From: Channa striata
Lineage: Eukaryota; Chordata; Actinopteri; Anabantiformes; Channidae
Assembly: GCA_033026295.1 (NCBI GenBank)
Contig: CM065182.1
Coordinates: 7,564,001 to 7,628,000 of the forward strand
Length of the DNA: 64,000 nucleotides
Direction of reading: 5' to 3'
In this document: positions 23,419 to 34,345 of the stretch, one piece after another
How the letters are laid out: every line of letters begins with the position of its first letter
Position numbering within the stretch: the stretch's first letter is position 1
Notes under the pieces: model-generated
Told to the model about the DNA's origin: nothing
Databases searched by the model: none
What the model saw: the letters and a program-made list of their open reading frames with translations, nothing else
Made by a program: the position numbers and the translations under genes

Positions 23419-24390
23419 TCAAAAAGTTATGTTACAAAGTCTAATTTTTTTGCATAGTTTCCTCATAGAGTTCAGCATTTCCTCTGTTTGTAAAGAGTAA
23501 ATAATAGGATTAAGCAAAGCTGGTATAGTGTGTGTTAAAGAAGAGTTAACTATCCTGCCATTAGGTGGATGTACGAGGTCATTACAGCTAAGTTGGTGCC
23601 CATGAGTGGCAGGAAGAAAACGCCACAAGAATCAGGTGAGAAGAACAAGTTTTCAATGCTTTGAGACGTTCTGCTGCTGATGCAATTCTGCTCAGTGCGA
23701 TGGAGATACAAACATATGTCATAACTATCAACGTAAGTGGCATAAAAATAAGTATAACTAGGACAGCATATGCAATTTTGTAACTTCGAGAAAAGTCATT
23801 ACAAGCCAGACGGTAAATTGGTCCATGGTCACAGAAAAAGCTCTGTATTACTAAAGACCCACAGAAGGAGAGCTGATCAAGTAGCCCAGCCATGGATGCT
23901 GTTAAAATCAATAAAAAGACCCACACACACATCAGCATGGCAGCAATAGCTGGTTTGGTCACAATATTGTGGTACCTCAACGGGAAGCAAATTGCTATAA
24001 ATCTGTCATAAGCCATAGTGACAAGTGTCCATGACTGCAGACCTGCAAAAACCCAACAAAGAACATGTAACTTAAACAAGCTTCATAAATAATTTCTCTC
24101 CTGTCAAACAAAAATGTGTCCAAGACTTTTGGGATGAGAGCAGTGCTCCCACACAAATCTGCCAAAGCCAGGTTAAACACAATCATGTATTTAGGAGTAT
24201 GAAGAGTCTTGACCAGGTAAATCACTGACAGAACGAGGCCATTCCCAACGACAGTCATGATATATACAAAACACAGAAAGATATAGAAATACTGAACATG
24301 AGGGACGTTAATAAACCCATTTAGATAGAATTCTGCAGGACGAACAAATGTCGTATTTAATATGGTAGCAGCTTTCTCTTCTGGGCCCAT
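23419..24390 (-). pseudogene. Olfactory receptor type B copy 4, three frameshifts
   Basis: This carries the TM3 lesion of copies 2 and 3 plus two further single-base losses: aaaacgccac instead of aaaacggccac near 23620 (TM6) and attaggtgg instead of attagggtgg near 23563 (loop 3). It is the most damaged of the three. The start (24390) and the stop context match the other copies. Both extra losses are one base from a short G run, so sequencing error is a possible cause for them, but not for the TM3 lesion shared with two other copies. Confidence 0.92.
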
Positions 24391-26110
24391 TATGAATATC
24401 TGCTTCCTCAGATGTGAACAAAGAAATAAAACATTACATAAGACACACTTTACTGACTCAGCACAGGCGATATTGGGCAATCACTTCCCTAGTGCGTGTT
24501 GAACAGTGAGAGACTTGTCCTTTACATCTCATCCCTTTTATTGTGAGACACTTGAAAAGAAAGTACAGCAGCTGCATCACGTGCTCATGACTTAGATACT
24601 GATTTACTTCAGCTTCCCAGGACACAATTGCCGCAAAATTACAAACAGAATTATTGACTTCTATTATTATGAAATAATTATGCCTTAAGTGGTGCAGTAT
24701 ATCAAATGTATCTGCAGTTTAAAAACATTAAAATGGTCTTGAATTCACTTAGGGCTTTGCAGATACACTCGCCTAACAAATCTGTGAAAATATAAGCAAA
24801 AATTCTTAAACCTAAAGTCAGAATCTAAAGCTGCTCACTTTGATAATACTGCTTATCTAGCCCACAGCGTAACATTTTAACATAATAATAAGTAATATTT
24901 AACGATTCCTGTTAGGAAATTGTTGTTGGTCAGCTGCAAATTGATCATGGTACTGATGGGGGCTAGTGTCTTGTCCAAAGACGCTTCAACTTTTGTCCAG
25001 TAAATACAGAACTGACCTACAAACTCTGGAATTCCTGATTGATTATTATCCATTGGAGTTTAGCTTGTTAGCATTATAACATTTATAAATTAGAACTTAA
25101 CAAGGACAGCTGAGGAATGCCATTAGTTTTGAAGATATTTAGTCATAATTTATAGTGGGCAATTTCAGGCTGATGATGCAAGACAAACATTTAGGGATTC
25201 AACAAAGTGATTTCAGTGATTTTTTTAGTAAAGTATTTAGTAAAAAATTACAGTCTGAAACATAAACTAGCACATGGAACATATTTATATTAAAGTAAAA
25301 TGCAACTACATATTGAAATATGCAAATAAAGTTTAACTCTCGAACAGTAAAAGAATAATTATATGTAAGTTCATGCAAACACATGCCAAATCTGAACATT
25401 TCATTCAAAGATATAAAATCGTAAGAAGAATTACGTAAAGATCCTGTGACAGATGTGATGTTTTGTTCCACACTAAAGCCCAAACATCGGTCTTTGGCCG
25501 GTATTTCTTAATATTACTTTAATTCATATTTCCAGTTTTTTTTTTCAGTTTCAGCAGAACTAATATCAGGAGGCATGGAACAAATCCAGACTATACTTAC
25601 AGTATCACCAGTCAATACAGTTTTTTATTTCTGTTAAATGAATAGCCAAAACTTTAATTTCTTAGTAAATTATTCATCAATTTTGACCTAAAATAATTTG
25701 TGAAGCATGTACAGTCTTTAAATATACAAGATTGTGTTGCACCAGTGATTTCTACTATCTATTGAGGAAAATATTTGCACTTTACTTGAGTAGTTAAAAG
25801 AAGTATATTAACTACTAATATAAAACTTCTGTGTTACTGTAACATCTGTTGTTAACAACAAATCATCATGCAATCAACAAATTTGAAAACAACCAAAAGC
25901 AACTATAATGTATGTATTATTTTGTCAATTTCAATTTATGTTTAATATATGATATTTTTACAATGAACTGTAAAATAGTAGGTAAATAACATTTTATCTA
26001 GAAAATTGTTATCTTAAATCAGTCAACAGTCCAAAATCAGTGTGTGGCTGACAACAGAATACAATAAAAAACATCTGAAGTATTTTTAATACAACGTTGA
26101 TAATAAATGT

Positions 26111-26150
26111 CAACTTTTTTGAAAGGTTATGTTACAAAGTCTGTTTTTTT
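26111..26150 (-). pseudogene. Relic of a deleted olfactory receptor (last codons only)
   Basis: The words caacttttttgaaaggttat and gttacaaagtctg match the last 12 or so codons and stop of the type B receptors (compare 26581-26615). The sequence then switches at a T run to acagtctttaaatatacaag, which belongs to the 3' flank of the next unit. A whole receptor and its 5' flank were therefore deleted here. The same relic is at 29341-29381 and, mirrored, near 61825-61865. Confidence 0.75.
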
Positions 26151-26526
26151 ACAGTCTTTAAATATACAAGATTGTGTTGGACCAGTGATTTCTACTATTT
26201 ATTGAGCAAAATATTTGCACTTTACTTGAGTAGTTAAAAGAAGTATATTAACTACTAATATGAAATTTCTGCGTTACTGTAACATCTGTTATTAACAACA
26301 AATCAAAATGCAATCAGAAAATTTGAAAACAATCAAAAGCAACTATACTGTATATATTATTTTGTCAATTTCAATTTATGTTTAATATATGATGTTTTTA
26401 CAATGAACTGTAAAATAGGTAGCTGAAAATGTTATTTATCTAAAAAAATGTTGTCTTAATCAATCACCAGTCCAAAATCAGTGTGTGGCTAAAACTGGAT
26501 ACTGTAAATGACATTTAAAGTATTTT

Positions 26527-26569
26527 GCGACCCCTGATGGGAAAAACCGAAAGAGTAGTAGTAGTAGAT
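26527..26569 (+). mobile_element. RTE 3' tail of about 40 bp
   Basis: gcgacccctgatgggaaaaa and ccgaaagagtagtagtagta are the terminal bases of the RTE family seen at 1986 and 55886. They sit between tattt and attgatatgattg, where the neighbouring copy has caatacaaa. An extremely short 5'-truncated insertion is the simplest reading. Confidence 0.8.
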
Positions 26570-26580
26570 TGATATGATTG

Positions 26581-27564
26581 TCAACTTTTTCGAAAGGTTA
26601 TGTTACAAAGTCTAATTTTTTTGCATAGTTTCCTCATAGAGTTCAGCATTTCCTCTGTTTGTAAAGAGTAAATAATAGGATTAAGCAAAGCTGGTATAGT
26701 GTGTGTTAAAGAAGAGTTAACTATCCTGCCATTAGGGTGGATGTACGAGGTCATTACGGCTAAGTTGGTGCCCATGAGTGGCAGGAAGAAAATGGCCACA
26801 AGAATCAGGTGAGAAGAACAAGTTTTCAATGCTTTGAGACGTTCTGCTGCTGATGCAATTCTGCTCAGTGCGATGGAGATGCAAACATATGTCATAACTA
26901 TCAACGTAAGTGGCATAAAAATTAGTGTAACTAGGACAGCATATGCAATTTTGTAACTTCGAGAAAAATCATTACAAGCAAGACGGTAAATTGGTCCATG
27001 GTCACAGAAAAAGCTCTGTATTACTAAAGACCCACAGAAGGAGAGCTGATCAAGTAGCCCAGCCATGGATGCTGTTAAAATCAATATAAAGACCCACACA
27101 CACAGCAGCATGGCAGCAATAGCTGGTTTGGTCACAATATTGTGGTACCTCAACGGGAAGCAAATTGCTATAAATCTGTCATAAGCCATAGTGACAAGTG
27201 TCCATGACTGCAGACCTGCAAAGAACCAAACAAAGAACATGTAACTTAAACAAGCTTCATAAATAATTTCTCTCCTGTCAAACAAAAATGTGTCCAAGAC
27301 TTTTGGGATGAGAGCAGTGCTCCCACACAAATCTGCCAAAGCCAGGTTAAACACAATCATGTATTTAGGAGTATGAAGAGTCTTGACCAGGTAAATCACT
27401 GACAGAACGAGGCCATTCCCAACGACAGTCATGATATATACAAAACACAGAAAGATATAGAAATACTGAACATGAGGGACGTTAATAAACCCATTTAGGT
27501 AGAATTCTGCAGGACGAACAAATGTTGTATTTAATATGGTAGCAGCTTTCTCTTCTGGGCCCAT
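26581..27564 (-). CDS. Olfactory receptor, type B copy 5, intact
   Basis: Intact single-exon odorant receptor of 327 residues from ATG at 27564 (MGPEEKAATI) to TGA after NITFRKS. It has the TM1 GN at 49-50, LHTPKYMIVFNLALADL, MAYDRFIAICFPLRY at the TM3 end (126-140), FFCDHGPIYRLACNDF in loop 2, KALKTCSSHLILVAIFFLP at TM6 and PALLNPIIYSLQTEEM at TM7. The FVWFFAGLQSW stretch is undamaged here, in contrast to copies 2-4, so this is the likely functional form of the amplified gene. The stop region lies only about 12 bases from the RTE tail insertion, so its 3' untranslated region contains retrotransposon sequence. Its mirror partner begins at 63630. Confidence 0.93.
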   Translation of the reverse strand: MGPEEKAATILNTTFVRPAEFYLNGFINVPHVQYFYIFLCFVYIMTVVGNGLVLSVIYLVKTLHTPKYMIVFNLALADLCGSTALIPKVLDTFLFDRREIIYEACLSYMFFVWFFAGLQSWTLVTMAYDRFIAICFPLRYHNIVTKPAIAAMLLCVWVFILILTASMAGLLDQLSFCGSLVIQSFFCDHGPIYRLACNDFSRSYKIAYAVLVTLIFMPLTLIVMTYVCISIALSRIASAAERLKALKTCSSHLILVAIFFLPLMGTNLAVMTSYIHPNGRIVNSSLTHTIPALLNPIIYSLQTEEMLNSMRKLCKKIRLCNITFRKS

Positions 27565-27565
27565 T

Positions 27566-29778
27566 ATGAATACCTGCTTCCTCAGATGTGAACAAAGAAA
27601 TAAAACATTACATAAGACACAATTTACTGACTCAGCACAGGCGATATTGGGTATTCACTTCCCTAGTGCGTGTTGAACAGTGAGAGACTTGTCCTTTACA
27701 TCTCATCCCTTTTATTGTGAGACACTTGAAAAGAAAGTACAGCAGCTGCATCACGTGCTCATGACTTAGATACTGATTTACTTCAGCTTCCTTCACTCCT
27801 GATGTACTACTGCAGTGAACTCACTAATTCATTTAAATCCCAGTGTAGAAACAGGACACAATTACATGAAAATTACAAACGTAATTAATGACTTCTATTA
27901 TTATTAAAACTAAAACTAAATAAATATGCCTCAAGTGATCAATGTTTCAAATGTATCTGCAGTTTAAAAACATGAAAATGGTCTTGAATTCACTTAGGTG
28001 AGTGTATCTGCAAAGCCCTAACAAGTCTGAAAATATGAGCAAAAATACCTAAACCTAAAGTCGGAATCTCAAAGTGTTCACATTGATAATATTGCTTATC
28101 TAACCCACAGCGTTAAATTTAGAAAATAATAATAAGTAATATTTCAAGATTCTTGTCAGGAAATTGTTGTTGGTCATGTGCAAATGGATCATGGTACTGA
28201 TGGAGGCTAGTGTCTTGTACAAAGACAGTCCAAATTTTGTCCGGAGTGAACACAGAACTGACCTACCAATTCTGGAATTCCTGATTGATTTTTATCCATT
28301 GGAGTTTAGCTTGTTAGCATTATAACATTTACAAATTAGAAGTTAACAAAGACAGATGAGGAATGCCATTAGTTTTGAAGATATTTAGTCATAATTTATA
28401 GTGGGCAATTTCAACCTGATGATACCAGGCAAACTTTTAGGGCATTAACAAAGTAATTTCAGTGATTTTGTTTAGTAAAGTATTTAGTAAAAAGTTACAG
28501 TCTGAAACATAAAATAGCAGTTGGAGCATGTTTATAAAAGAAAAATGCAACTAAATGTTGAAATATGCAAATAAAGTTGAACTCGCGAACATTAAGATAA
28601 TGATTATCTGTAAGTTCATGGCAACACATGCCAAATCCAAACATTTCATTCAAAGCTAGAAAATCATAGGAAGAATTAAGTAAATATCCTGTGACAGATG
28701 TGATTTTTTTTTTCCACAGTAAAACCCAAACATGGGTTTTTGGTCATTATTTCTCATTACTTTAATCCTTATTCTCTATCTATATTTTTAGTTTCAGCAG
28801 AACTAATACCAGGAGGCAAGGAACAAATCCAGACTATACTTACAGTATCACCAGTCAATACAGATTTTTTTATTTCTGTTAAATGAATAGCCAAAACTTT
28901 GATTTCTTATACATTTTGACCTAAAATAACTTGGGAAGCATGTGCAATCTTTAAATATGTGTTGAAACAGTGACTTCTACTATTTATTGAGGAAAGTATT
29001 TGCACTTTACTTGAGTAGTTAAAAAGAGTTAGAGTTTATAAACTATTAATATAAAACGTCTGTTTTACTGTAACATCTGTTATTAAAAACAAATGAAAGT
29101 GCAATCAGAATATTTGAAAACAACCAAAAGCAACTATATTGTATTTATTATTTTGTTAATTTCAATTTATGTTTAATATATGATATTTTTACAATGAACT
29201 GTAAAATAGTAGGTAAATAACATTTTATCTAGAAAATTGTTATCTTAAATCAGTCAACAGTCCAAAATCAGTGTGTGGCTGACAACAGAATACAATAAAA
29301 ACATCTGAAGTATTTTTAATACAACGTTGATAATAAATGTCAACTTTTTTGAAAGGTTATGTTACAAAGTCTGTTTTTTTACAGTCTTTAAATATACAAG
29401 ATTGTGTTGGACCAGTGATTTCTACTATTTATTGAGCAAAATATTTGCACTTTACTTGAGTAGTTAAAAGAAGTATATTAACTACTAATATAAAATTTCT
29501 GCGTTACTGTACCATCTGTTATTAACAACAAATAAAAATGCAATCAGAAAATTTGAAAACAATCAAAAGCAACTATACTGTATATATCATTTTGTCAATT
29601 TCAATTTATGTTTAATATATGATGTTTTTACAATGAACTGTAAAATAGGTAGCTGAAAATGTTATTTATCTAAAAAAATGTTGTCTTAATAAGTCACCAG
29701 TCCAAAATCAGTGTGTGGCTAAAACTGGAAACAGTAAATGACATTTAAAGTATTTTCAATACAAAATTGATATGATTG
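27566..29778. other. Repeat-unit spacer, copies 5-6
   Basis: Spacer of about 2.2 kb with a candidate TATA-like box at 27707-27718. The upstream region is longer here (27790-27855) than in copies 1-4 and 6. It also has a doubled 3' flank around the OR relic at 29341-29381. Mirrored at 61430-63629. No confirmed gene. Confidence 0.65.
29341..29381 (-). pseudogene. Relic of a deleted olfactory receptor (second instance)
   Basis: Same junction as at 26111-26150: the end of an OR reading frame runs into the flank word acagtctttaaatatacaag at a T run. It was present before units 5 and 6 separated. Confidence 0.75.
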
Positions 29779-30761
29779 TCAACTTTTTCGAAAGGTTATG
29801 TTACAAAGTCTAATTTTTTTGCATAGTTTCCTCATAGAGTTCAGCATTTCCTCTGTTTGTAAAGAGTAAATAATAGGATTAAGCAAAGCTGGTATAGTGT
29901 GTGTTAAAGAAGAGTTAACTATCCTGCCATTAGGGTGGATGTAGGACGTCAGCACGGCTAAGTTGGTGCCCATGAGTGGCAGGAAGAAAACGCCACAAGA
30001 ATCAGGTGAGAAGAACAAGTTTTCAATGCTTTGAGACGTTCTGCTGCTGATGCAATTCTGCTGAGTGCGATGGAGATGCAAACATATGTCATAACTATCA
30101 ACGTAAGTGGAATAAAAATTAGTGTAATCAAGACAGAATGTGCAATTTTGTAACTTCGAGAAAAGTCATTACAAGCCAGACGGTAAATTGCTCCATGGTC
30201 ACAGAAAAAGCTCTGTATTACTAAAGACCCACAGAAGGAGAGCTGATCAAGTAGCCCAGCCATGGATGCTGTTAAAATCAATATAAAGACCCACACACAC
30301 AGCAGCATGGCAGCAATAGCTGGTTTGGTCACAATATTGTGGTACCTCAACGGGAAGCAAATTGCTATAAATCTGTCATAAGCCATAGTGACAAGTGTCC
30401 ATGACTGCAGACCTGCAAAGAACCAAACAAAGAACATGTAACTTAAACAAGCTTCATAAATAATTTCTCTCCTGTCAAACAAAAATGTGTCCATGACTTT
30501 TGGAATGAGAGCAGTGCTCCCACACAAATCTGCCAAAGCCAGGTTAAACACAATCATGTATTTAGGAGTATGAAGAGTCTTGACCAGGTAAATCACTGAT
30601 AGAACGAGGCCATTCCCAACGACAGTCATGATATATACAAAACACAGAAAGATATAGAAATACTGAACATGAGGGACGTTAATAAACCCATTTAGATAGA
30701 ATTCTGCAGGACTAACAAATGTCGTATTTAATATGGTAGCAGCTTTCTCTTCTGGGCCCAT
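29779..30761 (-). pseudogene. Olfactory receptor type B copy 6, one-base frameshift
   Basis: Complete OR body from the ATG at 30761 (MGPEEKAATI) to the stop at 29779, broken only by one lost base in TM6 (aaaacgccac near 29990, where intact copies have aaaacggccac). All motifs are otherwise present: LHTPKYM, MAYDRFIAICFPLRY, FFCDHGAIYRLACND, SSHLILVA and PALLNPIIYSLQTEEM. The mirror copy at 60445-61427 does not have this loss but has a different one. The gene may therefore be intact in the animal, with these being assembly errors; I call it a pseudogene as written. Confidence 0.8.
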
Positions 30762-30762
30762 T

Positions 30763-32375
30763 ATGAATACCTGCTTCCTCAGATGTGAACAAAGAAATAA
30801 AACATTACATAAGACACAATTTACTGACTCAGCACAGGCGATATTGGGCAATCACGTTGAACAGTGAGAGACTTGTCCTTTCCATCTCATCCCTTTTATT
30901 GTGAGACACTTGAAAAGAAAGTACAGCAGCTGCATCACGTGCTCATGACTTAGATACTGATTTACTTCAGCTTCCCAGTTTAGAAACAGGACACAATTGC
31001 AGCAAAATTACAAACAGAATTATTGACTTCTATTATTATTAAATAATTATGCCTCAAGTGATGCAATGTTTCAAATGTATCTGCAGTTTAAAAACATTAA
31101 AATGGTCTTGAATTCACTTAGGGCTTTGCAGATACACTCGCCTAACAAATCTGTGAAAATATAAGCAAAATTTCTTAAACCTAAAGTCAGAATCTCAAGC
31201 TGCTCACTTTGATAATACTGCTTATCTAGCCCGCAGCGTAAAATTTTAACATAATAATAAGTAATATTTCACGATTCCTGTTAGGAAATTGTTGTTGGTC
31301 AGCTGCAAATTGATCATGGTACTGATGGGGGCTAGTGTCTTGTCCAAAGACGCTTCAACTTTTGTCCAGTAAATACAGAACTGACCTACAAACTCTGGAA
31401 TTCCTGATTGATTATTATCCATTGGAGTTTAGCTTGTTAGCATTATAACATTTACAAATTAGAACTTAACAAGGAAAGCTGAGGAATGCTTTTAGTTTTG
31501 AAGATATTTAATCATAATTTATAGTGGGCAATTTCAGGCTGATGATGCTAGACAAACTTTTAGGGATTCAACAAAGCGATTTCAGTGATTTTTTATTAAA
31601 ATATTTAGTAAAAAGTTACAGTCTGAAACATAAACTACCACTTGGAGCATGTTTATATAAAAGAAAAATGCAACTAAATGTTGAAAATATGCAAATAAAG
31701 TTGAACTCTCCAACATTAAGAGAATAATTGTGTGTAAGTTCATGGAAACACATGCCACATCTAAACATCGAAACATTTCACTCAAAGCTATAAAATCGTA
31801 GGAAGAACTAAGTAAAGATCCTGTGACAGATGTGATCTTTTGTTCCACACAAGCTATAGTTACCCAGCCAGAGTATCAGCAGTCAATACAGTTTTTTATT
31901 TCTGTTAAATGGATGGCCAAAACTTCATTTTCTTAGTAAAGAATTTAACATTTTGACCTAAAATAACTTTGGAAACATGTACAATCTTTAAATATACAAG
32001 ATTGTGTTGAACTTTGACTTCTATTATTTATTGAGGAAAGTATTTGCACTTTACTTGAGTAGTTAAAAAAAGTATATTAACTACTAATATGAAATTTCTG
32101 TGTTACTGTAACATCTGTTAGTAAAAACAAATCAAAGTGCAATCAGAATATTTGAAAACAATCAAAAGCAACTATAATGTATGTATTATTTTGTTAATTT
32201 CAATTTATGTTTAATATATGATGTTTTTACAATGAACTGTAAAATAGGTAGCTGAAAATGTTATTTATCTAAAAAATGTTGTCTTAATAAGTCACCAGTC
32301 AAAATCAGTGTGTGGCTAAAACTGGATACAGTAAATGACATTTAAAGTATTTTCAATACAAAATTGATATGATTG
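30763..32375. other. Repeat-unit spacer, copies 6-7
   Basis: Spacer of the standard length. The recurring MEQ frame here reads MEQKITSVTG (31582-31848). Its mirror is 58830-60444. The 3' flank downstream of copy 7 (about 31980-32375) occurs once only. No confirmed gene. Confidence 0.6.
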
Positions 32376-33162
32376 TCAACTTTTTCGAAAGGTTATGTTA
32401 CAAAGTCTAATTTTTTTGCATAGTTTCCTCATAGAGTTCAGCATTTCCTCTGTTTGTAAAGAGTAAATAATAGGATTAAGCAAAGCTGGTATAGTGTGTG
32501 TTAAAGAAGAGTTAACTATCCTGCCATTAGGGTGGATGTAGGACGTCAGCACGGCTAAGTTGGTGCCCATGAGTGGCAGGAAGAAAACGGCCACAAGAAT
32601 CAGGTGAGAAGAACAAGTTTTCAATGCTTTGAGACGTTCTGCTGGTGATGCAATTCTGCTCAGTGCTATAGCGATACAAACATAGGTTACTGCTATCAAT
32701 ATAAAAGGAACACAGATGATCATAATTAAGACGACATATACCAATATGTTGTTTGAAAAAGTGTCATTACAGGCCAGACGAAATATTGGTCCATGATCAC
32801 AGAAAAAACTTTGTATCACCAAAGATCCACAAAAGGAGAGACGATCCAACAGTCCAGCAGCAAGAGCAAAGAGACTCAATAAAGAAACCCATGCAAACAG
32901 CAGCATTGCAGCAATAACTGGTTTGGTCACAATGCTGTGGTACCTCAACGGGAAGCAAATTGCTATAAATCTGTCATAAGCCATAGTGACAAGTGTCCAT
33001 GACTGCAGACCTGCAAAGAACCAAACAAAGAACATGTAACTTAAACAAGCTTCATAAATAATTTCTCTTCTGTCAAACAAAAATGTGTCCATGACTTTTG
33101 GAATGAGAGCAGTGCTCCCACACAAATCTATAAAAGCCAGGTTAAACACAATCATGTATTTA
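32376..33162 (-). CDS. Olfactory receptor type B copy 7, 5' part in gap
   Basis: Open OR frame of 260 codons from TM2 (KYMIVFNLAFIDL) to the stop at 32376; the start and TM1 are lost in the N block. It is a distinct subtype: FID instead of LAD in TM2, LLFAWVSLLSLFALAAGLLDRLSFC in TM4 and CNDTFSNNILVYVVLIMIIC in TM5, while MAYDRFIAICFPLRYH, KALKTCSSHLILVAVFFLP and PALLNPIIYSLQTEEM match the other copies. The TM6-to-stop part and the TM3 part look like copies 5 and 6, and the middle part does not, which suggests gene conversion. It is probably functional if the hidden part is intact. Confidence 0.85.
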
Positions 33163-33262
33163 NNNNNNNNNNNNNNNNNNNNNNNNNNNNNNNNNNNNNN
33201 NNNNNNNNNNNNNNNNNNNNNNNNNNNNNNNNNNNNNNNNNNNNNNNNNNNNNNNNNNNNNN
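33163..33262. other. Assembly gap (100 N)
   Basis: A run of exactly 100 N, the usual placeholder for a gap of unknown size. It separates the OR array from the receptor cluster. Both the start of OR copy 7 and the body of an IgSF gene would be expected inside it. Confidence 0.99.
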
Positions 33263-34345
33263 ACTAACAGGAGGCTGGTTTATGCTCATCTCGCCTCTTT
33301 GACGTCTCGTTGTGAGATCAAGGAAGCGGTTATTGTTCTCTTGGCCACAAGTTGCTATTAAACGCCACTACTTTTATACTTACAAGCATCCTAAATCCGT
33401 CAGTAGACAAACACTGAAATTCAACCAACCCTATGGTTTCTCAGATGTCAAACAATGTGATATTTTTTGTTCATGATACGGTTGACACACACAAAGTTTT
33501 TTTTTTTTTATTATTAAACAGGATCTGTATTATCATCTTCTAAAATAAGTTCTGTCTTTTGGCCCTTCTGCTCCCACAGTGCAACTCTACAGAGGCACAA
33601 TAAACTACAGAGATGTTCTCCAGAGGCGAATGTGACCCTTTGTCTCACTGACTATTTACCGTTAAAAGTACTAAATGAAATGTTTCACAACAGTACCCGA
33701 AGGAAACCTACAAAAGAACCTACAGAGAAGGGACAGCTTCCAGTTGCTGAGCCCGGCCTTTGCTGGACGTTTTCTGGATTAATACAAACAGAACTAAAAG
33801 TAGCTCAGACTGTCACTAAAAAGCATTCACATCCTGAACTAAATCTGGTATAACACAGCTGTGGTGAATCTGATCTTGTTTGCTCAAGATGTGGGGAAGG
33901 TCACACTGAACACATGTCACTCTACCCTACAGCCCTGATTTTATTTTATTTTTTGAATACTTGTTTTGTTTTAAATTAATTGATGATTTCATTTTGAAAA
34001 AAATAAAGCCTGAAATAACTGTAGTCATTATTGCTAAATCAATAAATCTAATGGTGGCTTAAGACTTGCACAGTGCTGAATTTGACCATACATAAATAAA
34101 GAGGAGCTGAACATGCTGTAAATCAGAATGTAAGGAGAATATTTCCTTAGATTATCTGAGACGGTGACAAACGTTCTGTTGCTAAATGCACTGACAGCAG
34201 TTGAAGACCAAAGTGTGTTCATTATAGTAGATTTCTGAAATACATACAGGATGGTGTTTGGTGGCCATTCAGAAATAACCACAACCCCCTACACTTCAGC
34301 ACAGCATTAAAAGCTGGAGAAAAACATGCAGATGACAGAAGTCTT
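33263..34345 (-). promoter_or_regulatory. Orphan promoter region of a CD2/SLAM-like gene
   Basis: This matches the region upstream of gene 2 (from 47031) and of gene 3 (from 57258): actaacaggaggctgg, the ggaagcggttattgttctc block near 33320, and a TATA-like box at 33371-33380 (gtataaaag on the minus strand). Further upstream blocks (33680-33790 and 33960-34150) match 47336-47440 and 47576-47760. The transcribed part would lie to the left, in the gap. A fourth cluster member is therefore implied but not visible. Confidence 0.65.

Larger units (their letters stand above)
24392..26580. other. Repeat-unit spacer, copies 4-5, with duplicated 3' flank
   Basis: Longer than the previous spacers because the OR 3' flank occurs twice (about 25700-26110 and 26150-26560). 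Between them at 26111-26150 is a remnant of an OR stop region. Also present are the MEQNITSVTG frame (25199-25483) and a tiny RTE tail at 26527-26569. No confirmed gene. Confidence 0.65.

Noticed and set aside
33085..33267. Frame spanning the N block
   Set aside because: It exists only because N was read as open sequence.
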